Below are positions 12,897 to 54,583 of a DNA stretch of 64,000 nucleotides, in pieces (position 1 is the stretch's first letter; each line of letters begins with the position of its first letter). The stretch comes from Scortum barcoo (lineage: Eukaryota; Chordata; Actinopteri; Centrarchiformes; Terapontidae): positions 1,189,501-1,253,500 of the forward strand of contig CM041544.1 of assembly GCA_023238725.1 (NCBI GenBank), written 5' to 3'. A program made the translations under genes and the position numbers. The notes under the pieces are model-generated. The model had not been told where the DNA came from. It saw only the letters and a list, made by a program, of their open reading frames with translations, and made no database searches.

Positions 12897-15114
12897 GTTA
12901 AATTAATACCTCTCTGACAGTGTGAATCAAAAGTGAACATTATTATCTAAAAGTAGAATTTCTGGCAGAGCTGTTGTCTTCATGCCCAGGCAGAGATCAG
13001 GACTTCTAGTCTTGCTAGAATGCTGTTAAGTCACTATTAGCTGCTTTTTAATTCTTGTCTTTGTTTTTATCTGATTTATCAGAAAAGAAACAAGGCAAAG
13101 ACGGACAGAAAGTTGACAGTAGAGTTGCTTTGTTTATGTGCTTATTCACCTTCTTTCTGAGAGAAAGAAAATGCTAATCCATGTGTTTCATCTAAACAAA
13201 TGTAAAAATGACTTCAGACGTTTAGAGGGAATAACATGGTGGAACTGCTTCTTGGTGAGCAGCAGAGTGCAGTGACTGGAGATCACAGAGAGGTCTTGTC
13301 ATTACAGTGAAGTTGTCAGATTTGGTACCATCATGCCTGTAAAAAACCAAAAGACTTTGTTCATCAACCCTATCTGACAACCTGCATTATAACTGAAACA
13401 CTGCACAGAACTAGTGGACTGATGGGCACACTGCTGTTTGTCAAGAAATAGTTCTAGCATGCAATTACTAATTATTCATGACTTTGTTTGAGTAAGGTTT
13501 AAACAAAAATGCTAATCAGCAGATAGAGAGATGTTGATAGGCCTATATTTGAACACTGAACAGAGTTAAGCCAGTCATTTCCACCCGCTTCCAGTCTTTG
13601 TGCTAAGCTAACCACATCCTGACTTCAGCTCTGTGATGCACAGACATTAAAATATTTATTTAAACCAGTTTACTGTGCACTATAGACACCCAATACCGAA
13701 ATGTATTTTTCCTGCACGTGCTGCTGACCTGCTACAGTAGTTTTTTTTAGCAGGAAATCATGACAGGACCAGGGTATTTGTCTTTCTGCAGGTACCTGTT
13801 CTCAGCCATGATCCAGAGGGCTCTGCTGGCACCGATGGTGTGGATCCTGGTCACTTTATTGGATGGAAAGATCTTCATCTGTGCCTTCAGTGTTAGTGTA
13901 GACCCTGGACTCTTCTCAGGTATCTGCAAACACAGTCTACATTCAACATACTCATAGTCATACTGTTACTTATTTCACAGTATTGGTCTGTACTATGTAT
14001 CATGTGGTATGTTTTTCAGGTTTGCCCAACAATACAGGTTTAGATGTGATCAAAATAATGGCAAAAGTGCCCTGCAAGGAGGATGTTATCTTCAGGAACA
14101 GCTCTTTCCGCAAGGCAGTCTCTCGTTACGTTCGCTGCTATTCACAGGTAAGCTATTAACCTCAGAATGCATTACACATGTACACAGACACCAACGCATC
14201 TTTGTACTTATTCTTATAAAGACCTCATGGTGTGTTCTGTCAGGTCAGGGTCAAGGTTCATTTATCCCATACACCTAGTCTGATCTCAGGATCACTTAGG
14301 GGTAGTGATGCATGTCTACAGCACAAATTAAGCCTGTTGGTGTCTTGGGTCATACCCGTGGTTGATACAGACCTATAAAAGGTTCAGTTTTAAGAGCAAA
14401 AAGAGGAGGGAAGTTCAATGTCAGGAATTTAAAAGTGGCAATGCTGTAAGGTGTTCTGTGCTCACTGCAACTGAAAGACAGCTGACAGAGAAAAACAGGA
14501 ATCCCTGTGGCCAAATCACTTTCAATTCACTTGGAGTCTCTCTGGTGAACAAACTATAATGGAGACACAGTTTATAAGTGACCTCACACATATATTTGAC
14601 ATCTCTAAACTGACATTTATAATTTCTAATTGGCTGACATATTGTTATAAGCTTATATTGCTTGTGTTATTATTGATTTTGTTCAGTCAGACTGTTGAAG
14701 CATCATATAAACTTTGAAACATATTTTTACACAAAACAAGGACAGTGGATTTTGGACATTGTTCTGTAAATGATAAAAGTATGAGGAAACTTTGCCTTGT
14801 CTATTTATTACCATGTCTTATTTATTCTTCTAGTTTGATTGTACTAATTTTGTTTATTTTGTTGTGGTTGCCTTATTTATTGTATTTCATCCACCAAGGT
14901 TTGAGAGAACCATAATTTCAATTCTCTGTATGTCCTGTACATGCTGCAGAACTTGACAATAAAGCAGACTTTGACTTTGAGTTTGAAACTAACACAAACA
15001 CTAAATACACACTACAAAATAAACTAAATACTAAACTAAATATGCTACAAATGTAGTGTTAAAGTCATTTATGAAAGAATTGTTGTCACACTAGTCTGCA
15101 TATCACTCATATCA

Positions 15115-15168
<54 letters not shown>

Positions 15169-15756
15169 ACCAGTCCCTCCATGTGAGGGAGTGTCAGGAA
15201 CAGTTGGTGCCAATGATGGCTATTTGTGGGCCTGTCACAGTCAGTGCATCAAAGGACTCATAGCTTTTGTTGGTTTTGTGTAGCTAACTGTCCTTGCCCT
15301 GTTTAGGCAGTCGGCTGGTCCATCCTCCTCTTCTTGATTGTACTGGGGGCACTGGGACGCCTCATCAAGCCCTGTTTTGATGACCATGCCACCTTCCTGC
15401 AGACGCGCTACTGGAGCAATTACCTCGATGTGGAGCAAAAACTCTTCGATGAAACTTGCGTCTTGCATGCTCGAGACTTTGCCCGGAAATGCGTGGTGCA
15501 GTTCTTTGAGGACATGAGGGAGGACACCATACTCCGCCTTCCCCACCCGCCCTTCATCACAAACTCCCAAGGGGTGTGCGAGGATGAAGAAGATGAGAGA
15601 CTTCATGGGATATCAAAGCAGGAGCAGGTAGATCAGCTACTCAACAAGTGGTACTACAATAAACCTGAACTGGATGTCACCAAGATAGCTTACAGACCCA
15701 GGATGTGTGTTACCTGGGAGGACCGTGATGGGAAGACTTTATACTCTGATGTTTAG
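12396..15756 (+). CDS. calhm3: Calcium homeostasis modulator 3 (CALHM3), complete
   Basis: Four coding exons (12396-12682, 13792-13919, 14020-14147, 15307-15756, TAG) give 330 residues, normal for CALHM proteins. Four hydrophobic segments are visible (about 17-35, 51-71, 98-118, 182-201). The conserved extracellular cysteines are present: CPC at 41-43, C126 in KIFICAF and the VPCKED cysteine. The C-terminal cytoplasmic half has RYWSNYLDVEQKLFDETC and HARDFARKCV. The SVDP and KVPCKED segments and the EQVDQLL...W tail favour CALHM3 over CALHM1. Known of the family: large-pore, voltage-gated plasma-membrane channels; in mammals CALHM3 joins CALHM1 in the ATP-release channel of taste cells. The start is the first ATG of the reading frame and precedes the conserved N-terminal helix. 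A (TA)n tract and a (CA)n tract lie in introns 1 and 3. Confidence 0.93.
12829..12890. repeat. (TA)n microsatellite in calhm3 intron 1
   Basis: About 60 bases of alternating AT with one G interruption at 12841. Self-complementary, so able to form a cruciform; length is likely polymorphic. Confidence 0.95.
13540..13660 (+). repeat. Copy of a dispersed 'CTTCCAGTCTT...GCTAAGCTAA' element
   Basis: Core CGCTTCCAGTCTTTGTGCTAAGCTAA at 13587-13612, in calhm3 intron 1. Diverged copies of the same core occur near 22070-22130 (reverse), 52970-53025 (reverse) and 59830-59865 (forward). No ORF. Edges are approximate because only the core is conserved. Confidence 0.6.
14745..14992 (+). mobile_element. LINE 3' UTR remnant in calhm3 intron 3
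   Basis: The 3' part reads ATTTCAATTCTCTGTATGTCC, then TTGACAATAAAGCAGACTTTGACTTTGAGTTTGA. This is a poly(A)-signal-bearing tail ending in short repeats of GACTTTG, the form taken by 3' ends of fish CR1/L2-type LINEs and of SINEs that borrow them. No reverse transcriptase sequence is left. Confidence 0.55.
15115..15168. repeat. (CA)n microsatellite in calhm3 intron 3
   Basis: Uninterrupted CA dinucleotide tract of about 54 bases, ending about 140 bases upstream of the last calhm3 exon. Confidence 0.95.
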
Positions 15757-16840
15757 GACACACTATGTGTGTAGCTGATGATCAGATCACTAGTTCTAGC
15801 AACACATTAGTTGTAGGTTGCCTCTGTACCAGTAAGCTTTGCGGTTATGGATGGAGATGATAGCCCCCATGTGTCTTTGTCCAAAGATGGACTATAGAAT
15901 CAGATGTAAATGACCTCCTGGACTTCTTCTAGCCGTCTATGGACTCCTGTTTGATGATCTTTGAACTCTACTTGTGGGTACTGTGAGTGGTGTTCATAGA
16001 CCGCTGATGTTGTTCATTCAGTCTTTCTGTTCCACTGATGTAGTGTTCCCCTAACCCTACTGCCACACAAGAATGTTGAGATAATTGATAGTCTACAAAT
16101 CCCTTTATCATGTTACAGATTTTTGAATTTCTTCCTGCACTATACTCATGGCAACTACTGTATGGATATGGTAAGAAAAAAGTTGTGGTTAATTAAAGAC
16201 AAAAAAAGTTTTACCAATACAACATTAGTTTTGTTATAGGTGGTTCATACCAGCCTGACCTCCACACTCTTAGTTTCAGCCTCTCTTATTAAAGGACACA
16301 CTAATTCCTTGAAATCATGTTAATCAGTGGACTAAGCTTATTGGACATAGAAGAAAAATCTTGTACATGTTAACTTGGTAAATGTAGCTTTTGGCACATT
16401 TTGGCAAGCTACTGTGAAGACCAGACCAGTTACAATGTTAAACCATGAACTAGGAGTCCATCCATAACAGGTGAAGTAGAGTATCTAAAATGATTCTGGA
16501 TTATTAATATCTGATTCTGTTTCTTAATATTATCTAGGAGGTCTTTGATGTGATTCTTTTGTGATTTGGACCACTAAAAACATTTGTTCTCCAGGGCAAA
16601 CCAAGTTGCAAGGGTCATTTGACTACGTTAGGGTTTGGACGGGCTGGTTTTGCATACAGGTTGTCGACATGGAGCTCATCCATACAGATCGATGGAAACA
16701 TGCAAATGGTCATTTGGAACCAAATAACTTTACAGACTCACAAAGATTCTGTTCTTCTTTATTTTATTTAGGTTGTGGAGCTACCAAGCTAAAAGAGATG
16801 GAATATTAATTAATCTGTCCTCATTTAGCTCATATATTTA
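15757..16840 (+). other. calhm3 3' flank / probable 3' UTR
   Basis: Non-coding sequence after the calhm3 stop. No AATAAA occurs close to the stop; the variant ATTAAA at 16192-16197 is the nearest plausible poly(A) signal. An open stretch at 16561-16809 has no codon-like character or splice context and is treated as chance. Confidence 0.4.
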
Positions 16841-18290
16841 ATCAAACCTTTTTAACAGGCATGTTTCCAACTTTGTGGAAAGCCACCTTAGTAGTACCTT
16901 TAAATAAAAGTGGTGATGTCTTCTTGGTGACTCAAGAACTACAATCTAATATCTAAACTTCCTTTCTTATGAAAAATCCTAGAATTACTGGTCAATATAC
17001 AACTTTTCTCCTCTGGCTCACTAAACACACTACAGCCAAATTAGTCTGGTTTTGCCCAGGTCACAACACAATAACAGCTGCAGCTTCAGCCATTGATAAA
17101 AAATATTTTTGCTGCCCTCTTCATTCGCCTCTCAAAAACATTTGATACCATCAGTCATAAAATCCTACTTCACAAACTACAGTGTATTGGTCTGGATGAT
17201 ACTACACTTCACTGGTTCCACTCATACCTTGCAGAGAGAAGTCAGACTGTTGCTGCCAATGGTCAAGCCACCAATCCATTAGAAATGTGTTACCACAGGG
17301 GTCTATCCCTGATCCATTGTTGTTTCCATTATACATCAGCAGCATAATTACTCACAATCAGTGTCCCTTTTTGCTGATGACATGATTGTACACACCTCCC
17401 CCAGCCTAGGCCTCGATTCATTTTAGGTTTGTCCATAATGCCTTTTAGTTATCATTCATTAATCACAGACTAGTTTTGAATACATAAAAGACCAAGTATA
17501 TGCTATTCCTTATACTATCAAGTAATCAAAAACTTAAATTGCATTCATATTACTCTTACTGTCATAAAAATACAGATGAATGTGGCTATACAGCAGACTG
17601 TAAAAAAATGTTAAAATTTATATTCAATATCAATCAAAAATCAAAAATCAAGCATGGCTCTTGATGTCTGTCTTCTTCCAACAGCAAAACAACTGTGCAG
17701 TCAACCTCCATGTCTGTCCTTTACTATGGAGAAGTTTTGTATTGTCATGCTGCCCCATCAACACTTATTATCACTTATATATTTCACAAATAGATGATTT
17801 CGTACCCTTCATTGTTCTCTGTATCACAGTTAAAATAACCCTCTTTACAGTTAAGAAGAAACATCCATCTCATGTTGATCATTTACAAAGCTCTACTACT
17901 GGACCTTCCAAACTACCTCACATCTCTTCTCTCATTTAAATCTAGTAACTACAGTACATGGTAGTGGTAACCACTTAAACGTATAATAATCCTTCATGTA
18001 CGCATTCATGTTGGGAGAACTGACTTCAGGTATTATGCTCTATGCTCTTTCTTCTGTGGAATGAGCTGCAAACCCTCAAACTACAGTCTTACATTCCCCT
18101 TGGAGATTTTAAAGCTTTATTATAGGGTGTTTTTTGTTTTGTCATTCTTGTACATTCTTCTTCTTTTTAAATTCCTTCTTGTTGTTGTCTCTGACTGTGT
18201 TCTGTGAATGTTGCTTGTTCCCAGGTCTCTCTTGAAAAATCTCAATCTCAATGAGTCTGCCTGAACAAATAAAAATTAAATTAGATTTTA
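16840..18290 (+). mobile_element. Decayed CR1/L2-type LINE
   Basis: At 17093-17347 a reading frame with the reverse-transcriptase words FDTISHKILLHKL and WFHSYLAERSQ is recognisable. It is followed, after stops and frameshifts, by an ADDMIV-like trace near 17380 and YKALLLDLPNYLTSL-like tail sequence near 17880. The 3' end has CAGGTCTCTCTTGAAAAATCTCAATCTCAATG...TGCCTGAACAAATAAAAATTAAA (about 18218-18282), a characteristic fish LINE terminus. Many stops mean it is an old, dead copy. It lies between calhm3 and calhm2. Confidence 0.8.
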
Positions 18291-21087
18291 AAAGTAAATA
18301 TTGACCTTCTATTTATCTGGTTTACACAAACACAACTCTAAATGATTGATGTTGTTTGGAAACTGCAGGATTTATAAATGGGCAACTGTTCACTAACAAG
18401 TTTACCCTATAAAGTTTATGAGGTGATAATACTGTACTGTAATACTGTAAGTTTGCTCTATAAAAAGTTAAATATGTTGCATGACAAAGCATCTATATTT
18501 AGTATAGCTGGATATACAGATGGTTAACAAATTAAAGTAACAAAACTAATGTTTAGTTTTTGCTCTGTGAGGCAGTACTTAGACCAAATATTGGTTAGAG
18601 CTACATGCTAAAGTCATCATATAAAAATGCTCACAATAACAACTGATGGGAGGAGTGACCCCACAGGAGGGTTAGGGTTGATGTGAACAGAGGGAATTTT
18701 GAACAGTAAGGTGGTTAGATGGGCAGTCGTCTTGGTTAGGCTTGCTTTTTCTTAGTCTCAATTCCTCTGGAGGAATTGCAAACAATGCAGGGTCCAGGTA
18801 GGTGCAGTGTCTGGAATGGGAGGCTTGGTGGTTTTAGAAATGGGGCAAAATGACAGCGTGAAGTAGCGGTTAAGACACCTGAACTCTAGTCTCTTGTGGA
18901 CAGTCCTACGGATAAATCCGCTCTAGAAATGAGAAACTCCAGGAACCTCCACAGCTGTATGCAGTGTGTGGGCCACTTGAGGATGGTGCTGATTTTAGTG
19001 GAGGCCATTTGGATGCTGAAAAACAATGAAGCTAAGGAAGGAGGGACAGCTGGGGTGAGAGTTAAGCTAACTAGTATGACAAGATATTTGTAATGTCCAC
19101 AGATATTCCTGCATCCTAATCAAATGATATCTAGTTATTTCTGAGGTCAGGTTTAGTGACAGTAGTGGCAAAAAGCAGAGTATGATACAGGGAACAGGTG
19201 TGCTGGTGGATGAGAGGATCAGGTGATTCAGATTGGGAGGAACTACAGAACAAGAGGGGAAACAGCAGGTTTCTGATATGGCAGGATGTAAAAAATACAG
19301 GAAAGGGGCTAAACAGAGTGGCCATTGTGACAGAGCCTGTTCTGTTCTGTGTCACAAAGCATGATGGAATGTAGAGGCACCTGCATTTGTTGAGTCATTC
19401 AAGGGACCACTAGGCATGTGATTAACCAGGGTAATTGTGCTAGCACTGTTTCTAACAAACTGTTTTATTTGTGTGTTTACTGTATGTTGACTTCCTGTGG
19501 CTGTGAGAACTCTTATTACTCTGGTATCTCAGAAACCACACTGGCTTTGGGTTGAATGAGTTTATTATTATATGGTATATATTTATTTACAACATTTTTA
19601 ATGGTCACATATTAGTGGGAACTAATTATTGGGAAAAAATATGTTTGATGTCATTTTACTGCAGTGGTATCGAGCTTTGCCTTCTTTATTTTCTTCTGAA
19701 CAGAGTTTGTGGAAACACATTATATAATTGGGGGGGAAATTTTGTGAGAATACAAGTGTACTGCAGAAATCAGAAAGTGCGGTTAAACATGCAGATAAGC
19801 TAGCAGGGATACACTCTCAAAAATAGTTTCTTTCCTGAGATACAGTCTACACTAAAGCACCTCCAGGGTTAATTATGTACCTTTTTGAGGGTACTGTTTC
19901 TTCTCAATGTTAATGCACAATATCAAAAGACAGCATGTTCGGCCAAATACCAAAACAAATGTGGTAAAATTATTATTATGTTTTTATTATTATATTATGA
20001 TATTCTTATTATAAAATATATTGTTTTAGTGTTTCTTTATTTGTTTAATGTAGATTTGAACTTGTAGGCTATAGCTGAGTGGCTTTGAAATAATGAATCC
20101 TGAGAAAAGATTTATGTCTGATTCAATTGGAATTAAATATGGGACATGTTTTTGATGAGCAACATTCTGGCAATAACATGTTTTCTCTTGGCAAACAGGA
20201 GAAAGTGAGTTTGAGGATACAAATGTCAAAGAGGGCACTTCCCTCAGTGACAAAGCCTTGTAACCCTTGAGGTAGAAATTTAGCTACTTATTTCTGACAA
20301 TACTGCAAAAGTACCTTTTTTGACTGTCTCCACCAGTTATTTGTTATGTTTCTTCACTTATGTCACTCTCTCTATTTACCTTGCTCCTGTTTTTGTCATA
20401 ACCAGTGGATTCCAGGACCTAAAAGCTCACAATGCTACAAAATAGTGACATTCAGTGATTTAGTACCACAGTGAAGGCTGACAGGAATGCCTGTTCAGGT
20501 TCAGGCTTGAAGGCAAAGGCAACAGGCACACTGGCAACTGATAGGGGGAAAGGTATGTGGTGGTAATTATGCTACAGGGTTGATGAGGAAATGAGGTAAA
20601 GGTGGGGATGGGCAGGGAAGCTCTGAACTGCAGGGATGGAGGGAGGGGCTGGATGTGGAAGTGAGACAGGATAAAAAGTCTGTGGACATCTGGCGCTCTG
20701 TGATCTGCAACACATGTTTCCATTTACAGAGTGTTTTTTTTAAACCGGGGAGGAACCTGGAGAGTATTTCCTGACTGTGAGTCATCACTGGGACCCAGAC
20801 AGCCAACACAGACTCAAAGTTGCATGCAGAAAGACGGACTTCACCTTTTTACATTTCTTCAGTAAATGTTTATATTTTGAACATATTTCTCCCAATTTTT
20901 CCTGAGATGTCATTGCACCGGATGTTTATCAGGGATTACAATGGCTAAATCACATGTCCTGCCTCAGGACACTGCTAGAGCGTGAGTTTGCATGACTGCA
21001 TCACATACTGACTCTTTGTTTTCAATTAAATGGGAGGCATTATTTTTGAGATGCCATAAGCATGACTTTAGTAAAACTGAATCCTTC
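18290..21087. other. Intergenic DNA upstream of calhm2, no gene recognised
   Basis: No coding exon could be supported on either strand. Short open stretches (18896-19093, 19552-19803, 20460-20809) show no family resemblance and no consistent splice signals. The segment just upstream of calhm2 (20650-20830) includes a GATAAAAAG box, so a calhm2 promoter and non-coding first exon may lie here, but that is inference. Confidence 0.4.
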
Positions 21088-21237
21088 ACTCTACTGTAGT
21101 AATGAAAGCAGTGAGTTTGTTTGAAACAGAGTTTCTTATTTATTTCCTCTTGCTTTCTCTCTCTACAGCCTGACTTTGCTGTAAACCAAACTCACAGCTC
21201 TTCGCTATTATTCTCAGTAAAGACACAACATCCCAAC
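21088..21237 (+). promoter_or_regulatory. calhm2: calhm2 5' UTR exon start and acceptor, duplicated near ncapd3
   Basis: A pyrimidine-rich tract ends in CTCTCTCTACAG at 21168, giving a strong acceptor for an exon that starts at 21169 and contains the calhm2 ATG at 21238. An in-frame upstream ATG at 21121 lies before this acceptor, in the intron, so the shorter start was chosen. The segment 21091-21190 resembles 25079-25195 (see that entry). Confidence 0.6.
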
Positions 21238-23368
21238 ATGGCTGCTGCTGCACTCGTCACAGAGAACTTTAAGTTTGTGTCCCTCTTCTTCAAGAGCAAA
21301 GATGTGATGATCTTCAATGGGTTGATTGCTTTGGGCACTGTGGCCAGCCAGACTGCGTACAATGTTTTTGCCTTTAATTGTCCATGTTCCTTTGGGAGGA
21401 ACTTCCGCTATGGCCTGGCTGCCATAGGTGTTCCAGCACTGGCGTTTTTCCTCATAGGAATAATGATGAACAACAGCACCTGGGACATAGTGTCCGAGTG
21501 TCGACTCCGAAAGTGCCGAAAGCTGTCAGGAGCTGCAGGATTTGCACTCCTGGGGACCATCATTGGTCGAGCTGTGGTGGCTCCCCTAACATGGGTAGTT
21601 ATCTCTTTGTTGCATGGCCAGGCATACACATGTGCCCTTAGTGAGTTTGTTGATCCAAGTACACTGGAGGGCTTTCCCTCAGATCAGGAGTCAAAAGTCA
21701 TGGCAGAATTCCCATGTCCAGGAGCTGTTCCACAGCAGCTGGAAGGCTTCTGGCCTGAAATTGAAAGGCGACTGAAATATGAATCTCAGGTGTGTGTACT
21801 TTATGTACAAATACTTTATGTTTTGCTTTTGCAGGACTGTCTTTGTTGTATCTCTTATATGTACGTTAGACATGGCTTTAGTGTAGTTGTTATAGCTGCA
21901 CAGAAGTAGGAAATATAAAATATCCAGAAGAAAATCAATGTCAGCAACTACATTTGTTATTACCATCAAAACCTAACAGAACATTTAGAGAAATATTATT
22001 TGCTTTCTTACCAAAAGTTAAGTGGAAAGATTTATATCCAGTTTGAGTCTATTCATTAAGTACAGAGCTGGATGTGGTTAACCTGACATAGCATAAGGAC
22101 TGGATGCAGGTGGAAGCCTGGCTCTTTCCAAAATTCAAAAATGCACCTGCGTACACCTCTCAATCTCACTAATGAACTTGTTGTATCTTGTTTGTTTAAT
22201 CTTTATGCAAACAAAAATTAATTTGTGATCTTAAGGAGTTTGTTTGCTGAAACTATTTCTTGATGAACATCTATTCATCTAATCTTAATCTAATCTATTC
22301 ATCCAGTACTCCTGTGCAACAGCACAGGTTGCCAGATACAATCAGTGAGTACAGGTTTTGATTTTGGCATGATGGTACCAAACCTGGTGACCTCTCCCTG
22401 AGGACCCTGTGAAGACTTCACAAGGCTGCACACAGTCACTGCATCCTAGCAGTTACAGCATGTAGCTTTGCTTTAAATAAAATAACTGGGATCACAAAAT
22501 AGATGATCTAACATAGAGCTATGGTAAAGGGGCAGGTATGCTTGGGAGTAGGTGTGCAGTGAGGTGATGGAGAAAGGTGGGAACACACTGGGGACAAAGT
22601 TACTGTAGGTGGGGATGTGCAAGTTCTGGAAAGAAAGGTGGTTGACAGTGTTTGAAATACCACTGCCAATGATGCTTAAAAGGGATATGTGATGAATTTA
22701 TGGTAATAATACTTTGATAAACCACAGCCTTGCTCAGTGGTCATGACTAATAATGACAGCAGCTCTGCTGTTATTGAAGGACATCTCTGACACAATACAG
22801 ACAGTTGTCTGTAAACTAAACTTTCATTGACAAATAGGAAGACTTGCTGAGCAGGCAAAGGCATTGATATGTAAACAGGAAACACAAATCTAAATGTTCT
22901 TGTGCCTCAAAACCTGTATAAGGTGTTGACTCTACAACTGTCTCTTGTTTTCAGCTGATAGGCTGGCTGCTGGTGGCAGTGATTTCTGTGGCAGTGTTCC
23001 TGATAATGTGTATGAAGCACTGCACATCTCCTCTTGGCTACCAGCAGGAGAACTATTGGTCTCAGTACCGATCTAACGAGAACACCCTGTTCCAACGCAC
23101 AGCAGCTGTCCACGCTCACCTCCTGGCAGCAGAGAACATTAAGAGCTTCTTTGGCTTTGTGGCACTAGAGAAGGAAGAGAAGGAGCAACTTGCTGAGTAC
23201 CAGAGTGTTAGTCCTATCTGCAGCACTAACTGGGACAGAGTGACTGGTGTCTACCTCTACAGGGAGAAGAATGGACTGCCTCTGTACAGCAGGCTCAACA
23301 AATGGGCCACGTACAACCAGGAGAATAATGTGGAAGCCATGGAGAAAGAGATGGACGCGTTCTGCTGA
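21238..23368 (+). CDS. calhm2: Calcium homeostasis modulator 2 (CALHM2), complete
   Basis: Two coding exons, 21238-21789 and 22955-23368 (TGA), join in frame to give 321 residues, almost the family length (about 323). Seen: N-terminal MAAAALVTENFKFV, a NCPC motif at 47-50, hydrophobic segments at about 24-42, 57-77, 102-126 and 185-205, the CALSEFVDPS loop, FPCPG, and the cytoplasmic YWSQYRSNENTLF segment. The two-exon layout, the SKDVMIFNGLIALGT N-terminus and the short C-terminus fit CALHM2, not the four-exon CALHM1/3 type. Known of the family: a large-pore plasma-membrane channel, implicated in ATP release from glia. It lies on the same strand as calhm3, 5.5 kb downstream. Reading past the exon 1 donor would add an intron-derived tail of about 40 residues, which I reject because the GT donor and the downstream exon are clear. 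Confidence 0.94.
22040..22260 (-). repeat. Reverse copy of the 'GCTAAGCTAA' dispersed element in calhm2 intron
   Basis: The plus strand reads GGTTAACCTGACATAGCATAAGGACTGGATGCAGGTGGAAGCC. Its complement gives the CTTCCACCTGCATCCAGTCC...TATGCTATG core seen in forward orientation near 13587 and 59840. Strongly diverged; edges uncertain. Confidence 0.5.
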
Positions 23369-25076
23369 CAGCAGTCTTCGGGAAGGTAGTCCATCTATAA
23401 CCCCCAACCCTCCAAGACTTTCCTATTTCAAGACTATCACGCACATCTTTTCTGCCTTTAGATGTGTTTGGATGATACTTTGTAAGAACTGATTTGTTTA
23501 AGCATACTGAACCTTTTAGGCATCATTATGACTGGTAAAGCATTGAACTGAGGTCAAGTAGAACTGAACTGAACGGCAATGACGAAGACCATCAGACAAC
23601 AATCGATTAAGTTTACCATCACTAGTTAAAAAGGGTTTCATGGTTCTCATTCCCCTTTAGCCTCTTTAACTGTGTGGGGCTATTGTCATGTCATGTTTTA
23701 TTTCAATGTTGTAACAAGCAGATACAGAATCTATAATGCCACTTGTTGGAAGCATAAAGTATGGAAAACTTTGAAGCTTTGAAGATACTTGAGGATTTTA
23801 AGGAGAAAATCTGGATTCAAAAGGTTAACAAGCATCTCAGGGTGTCATTGAAATGTTTAAATTTCCTATACATCTGTTATTTTTGTCACTCTCATTCTCT
23901 GAAATAATAATGGTCAATTCACCAAAGAGTGATCTGTCTCTTGATATGTATAACATGTTTGTTGACAAATCTGCCTGCTCTGTCCACCTGTTATATTGAA
24001 TCTGTTCACAACACAGGCTGAAAGGAGATAAGGAGGACCCTTATCAATACCAGGTGTAAATAGAATACAATAGAAATAAGATTAGACTGAAATCAAGTCA
24101 GATTTGTGAATATATGTGCAAGATGTTTGATTTGAGATACTTCCTAAGATCCATTCACAGTTTTCTGTTTAAAGTTCATTCATTAACAAACTTGAAGAAA
24201 GAAGTGTTGTATGGCTGTATGGGGACCAGTTAGGTCTCTATGAGTAGACTCAGTCCAGCCATCCATTGATGTGACACCTTATATTCATATTTCTTGATTA
24301 AGTCATCCTTTATATCAATAATGGCTTGCGTGGAGTTCATAATTTATAACATTTTCTGTGAAGTCCTTTTCCTTTTTTTAGGCTTCTTTATTTCCTTCAT
24401 TGTCCTGATTACAATTAGACTCTCATCATTCAGTATTAAATTCCCAGCATCCAACTTGGGCTGTGTACAGTTCAAAGATTTTCATCACTTTCAATGCCTG
24501 TGTTTCTGTAATGAAACTTTATGTGATGACAAGACCAAGAATCTGAGCAGCAGTACTTGAACATTCTGGCTTTCTTGCAAGGATCTTGGACGTGTCTGCA
24601 CTCGTGGAGGTGGTTAACACGGTCTGTAGAGCTGCTCTCACTGTGGAATGTTCCATGCCCACATTAAAAGAGAGTGTGTCTAACAGTACAATAAATTCCT
24701 TCACTAAATGTTTATACAAATAATGTGAAGCTGATATTGATTCATTAGAACTCCTTTTCAGTAGATTTTCAACAACTTTTTTTGGAACATGAATTGCATA
24801 TGTGCATGTGTTTGACAGAACAACAACAGAATCTCAACCTCCCAATAGTAATGTTACTCTAGGAATTTACATGTGGGAAAAGTTTAATAAAAAAAGCTGA
24901 ATAGCCTTTGAATCAAAACTGGCTACTTGAATCCCCATAATAAAGTAAACTTTTCACTTGCACTTAACATTATCAAGTAATTTATTTGTTTTGATGAGTT
25001 CTTCAGACACTCACATTCTCATTTGTATTGTAATGAACCACAGTCCTGTTGAATCCAAACAGTCATTCACTCTCCA
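23369..25076. other. calhm2 3' flank, no further gene seen
   Basis: Probable calhm2 3' UTR followed by spacer. The clearest poly(A) signal is AATAAA at 24886-24891, which would give a 1.5-kb 3' UTR; closer weak variants exist. Short open stretches at 24294-24560 (+) and 24519-24719 (-) have no recognisable similarity. Confidence 0.4.
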
Positions 25077-25195
25077 CACTACTGTAGTCATGAAAGCAGT
25101 GAGTTTGTTTGACATTTCTTTTCAATCATGTATTTCTTATTATAACGTATTATTCTTTCTCTCCCTGCAGCCTGCAGCGTTGATAAACGTTTTCA
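25077..25195 (+). repeat. Second copy of the calhm2 5'-exon/acceptor segment
   Basis: The stretch CTACTGTAGT(C)ATGAAAGCAG and the following TGAGTTTGTTTGA at 25079-25112 match 21091-21124 with one substitution. Downstream both copies have ATTTCTTAT, a pyrimidine tract and an acceptor followed by CCTG (CTACAG|CCTGACTTTGCTGTAAAC against CTGCAG|CCTGCAGCGTTGATAAAC). The copy sits about 170 bases upstream of the ncapd3 start codon and could contribute to its 5' UTR. Confidence 0.65.
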
Positions 25196-25365
25196 ATCAA
25201 GGGACATGGAGCTCAATGTGTGCTGGGGACAGTCACTGAGCAGCCGCCAGGCCGCACTCCACCAGGAGATGGCGGTAATGAGAGCTGAGAGAGAAGGAGG
25301 AAGTTTGTTCTGCGCATGTGTAAAAGTCTGCAGTTTCGAGCGGGCTCATTCGAAATATAAACAAG

Positions 25366-54583
<29,218 letters not shown>

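Noticed and set aside
16561..16809. 82-codon open frame downstream of calhm3
   Set aside because: No family resemblance, no splice sites and AT-rich composition; likely chance in the 3' flank.
21121..21237. Longer calhm2 start at 21121 adding 39 residues
   Set aside because: The extra sequence spans a clear acceptor (CTCTACAG at 21161-21168) and so is intronic; family members begin at the 21238 methionine.
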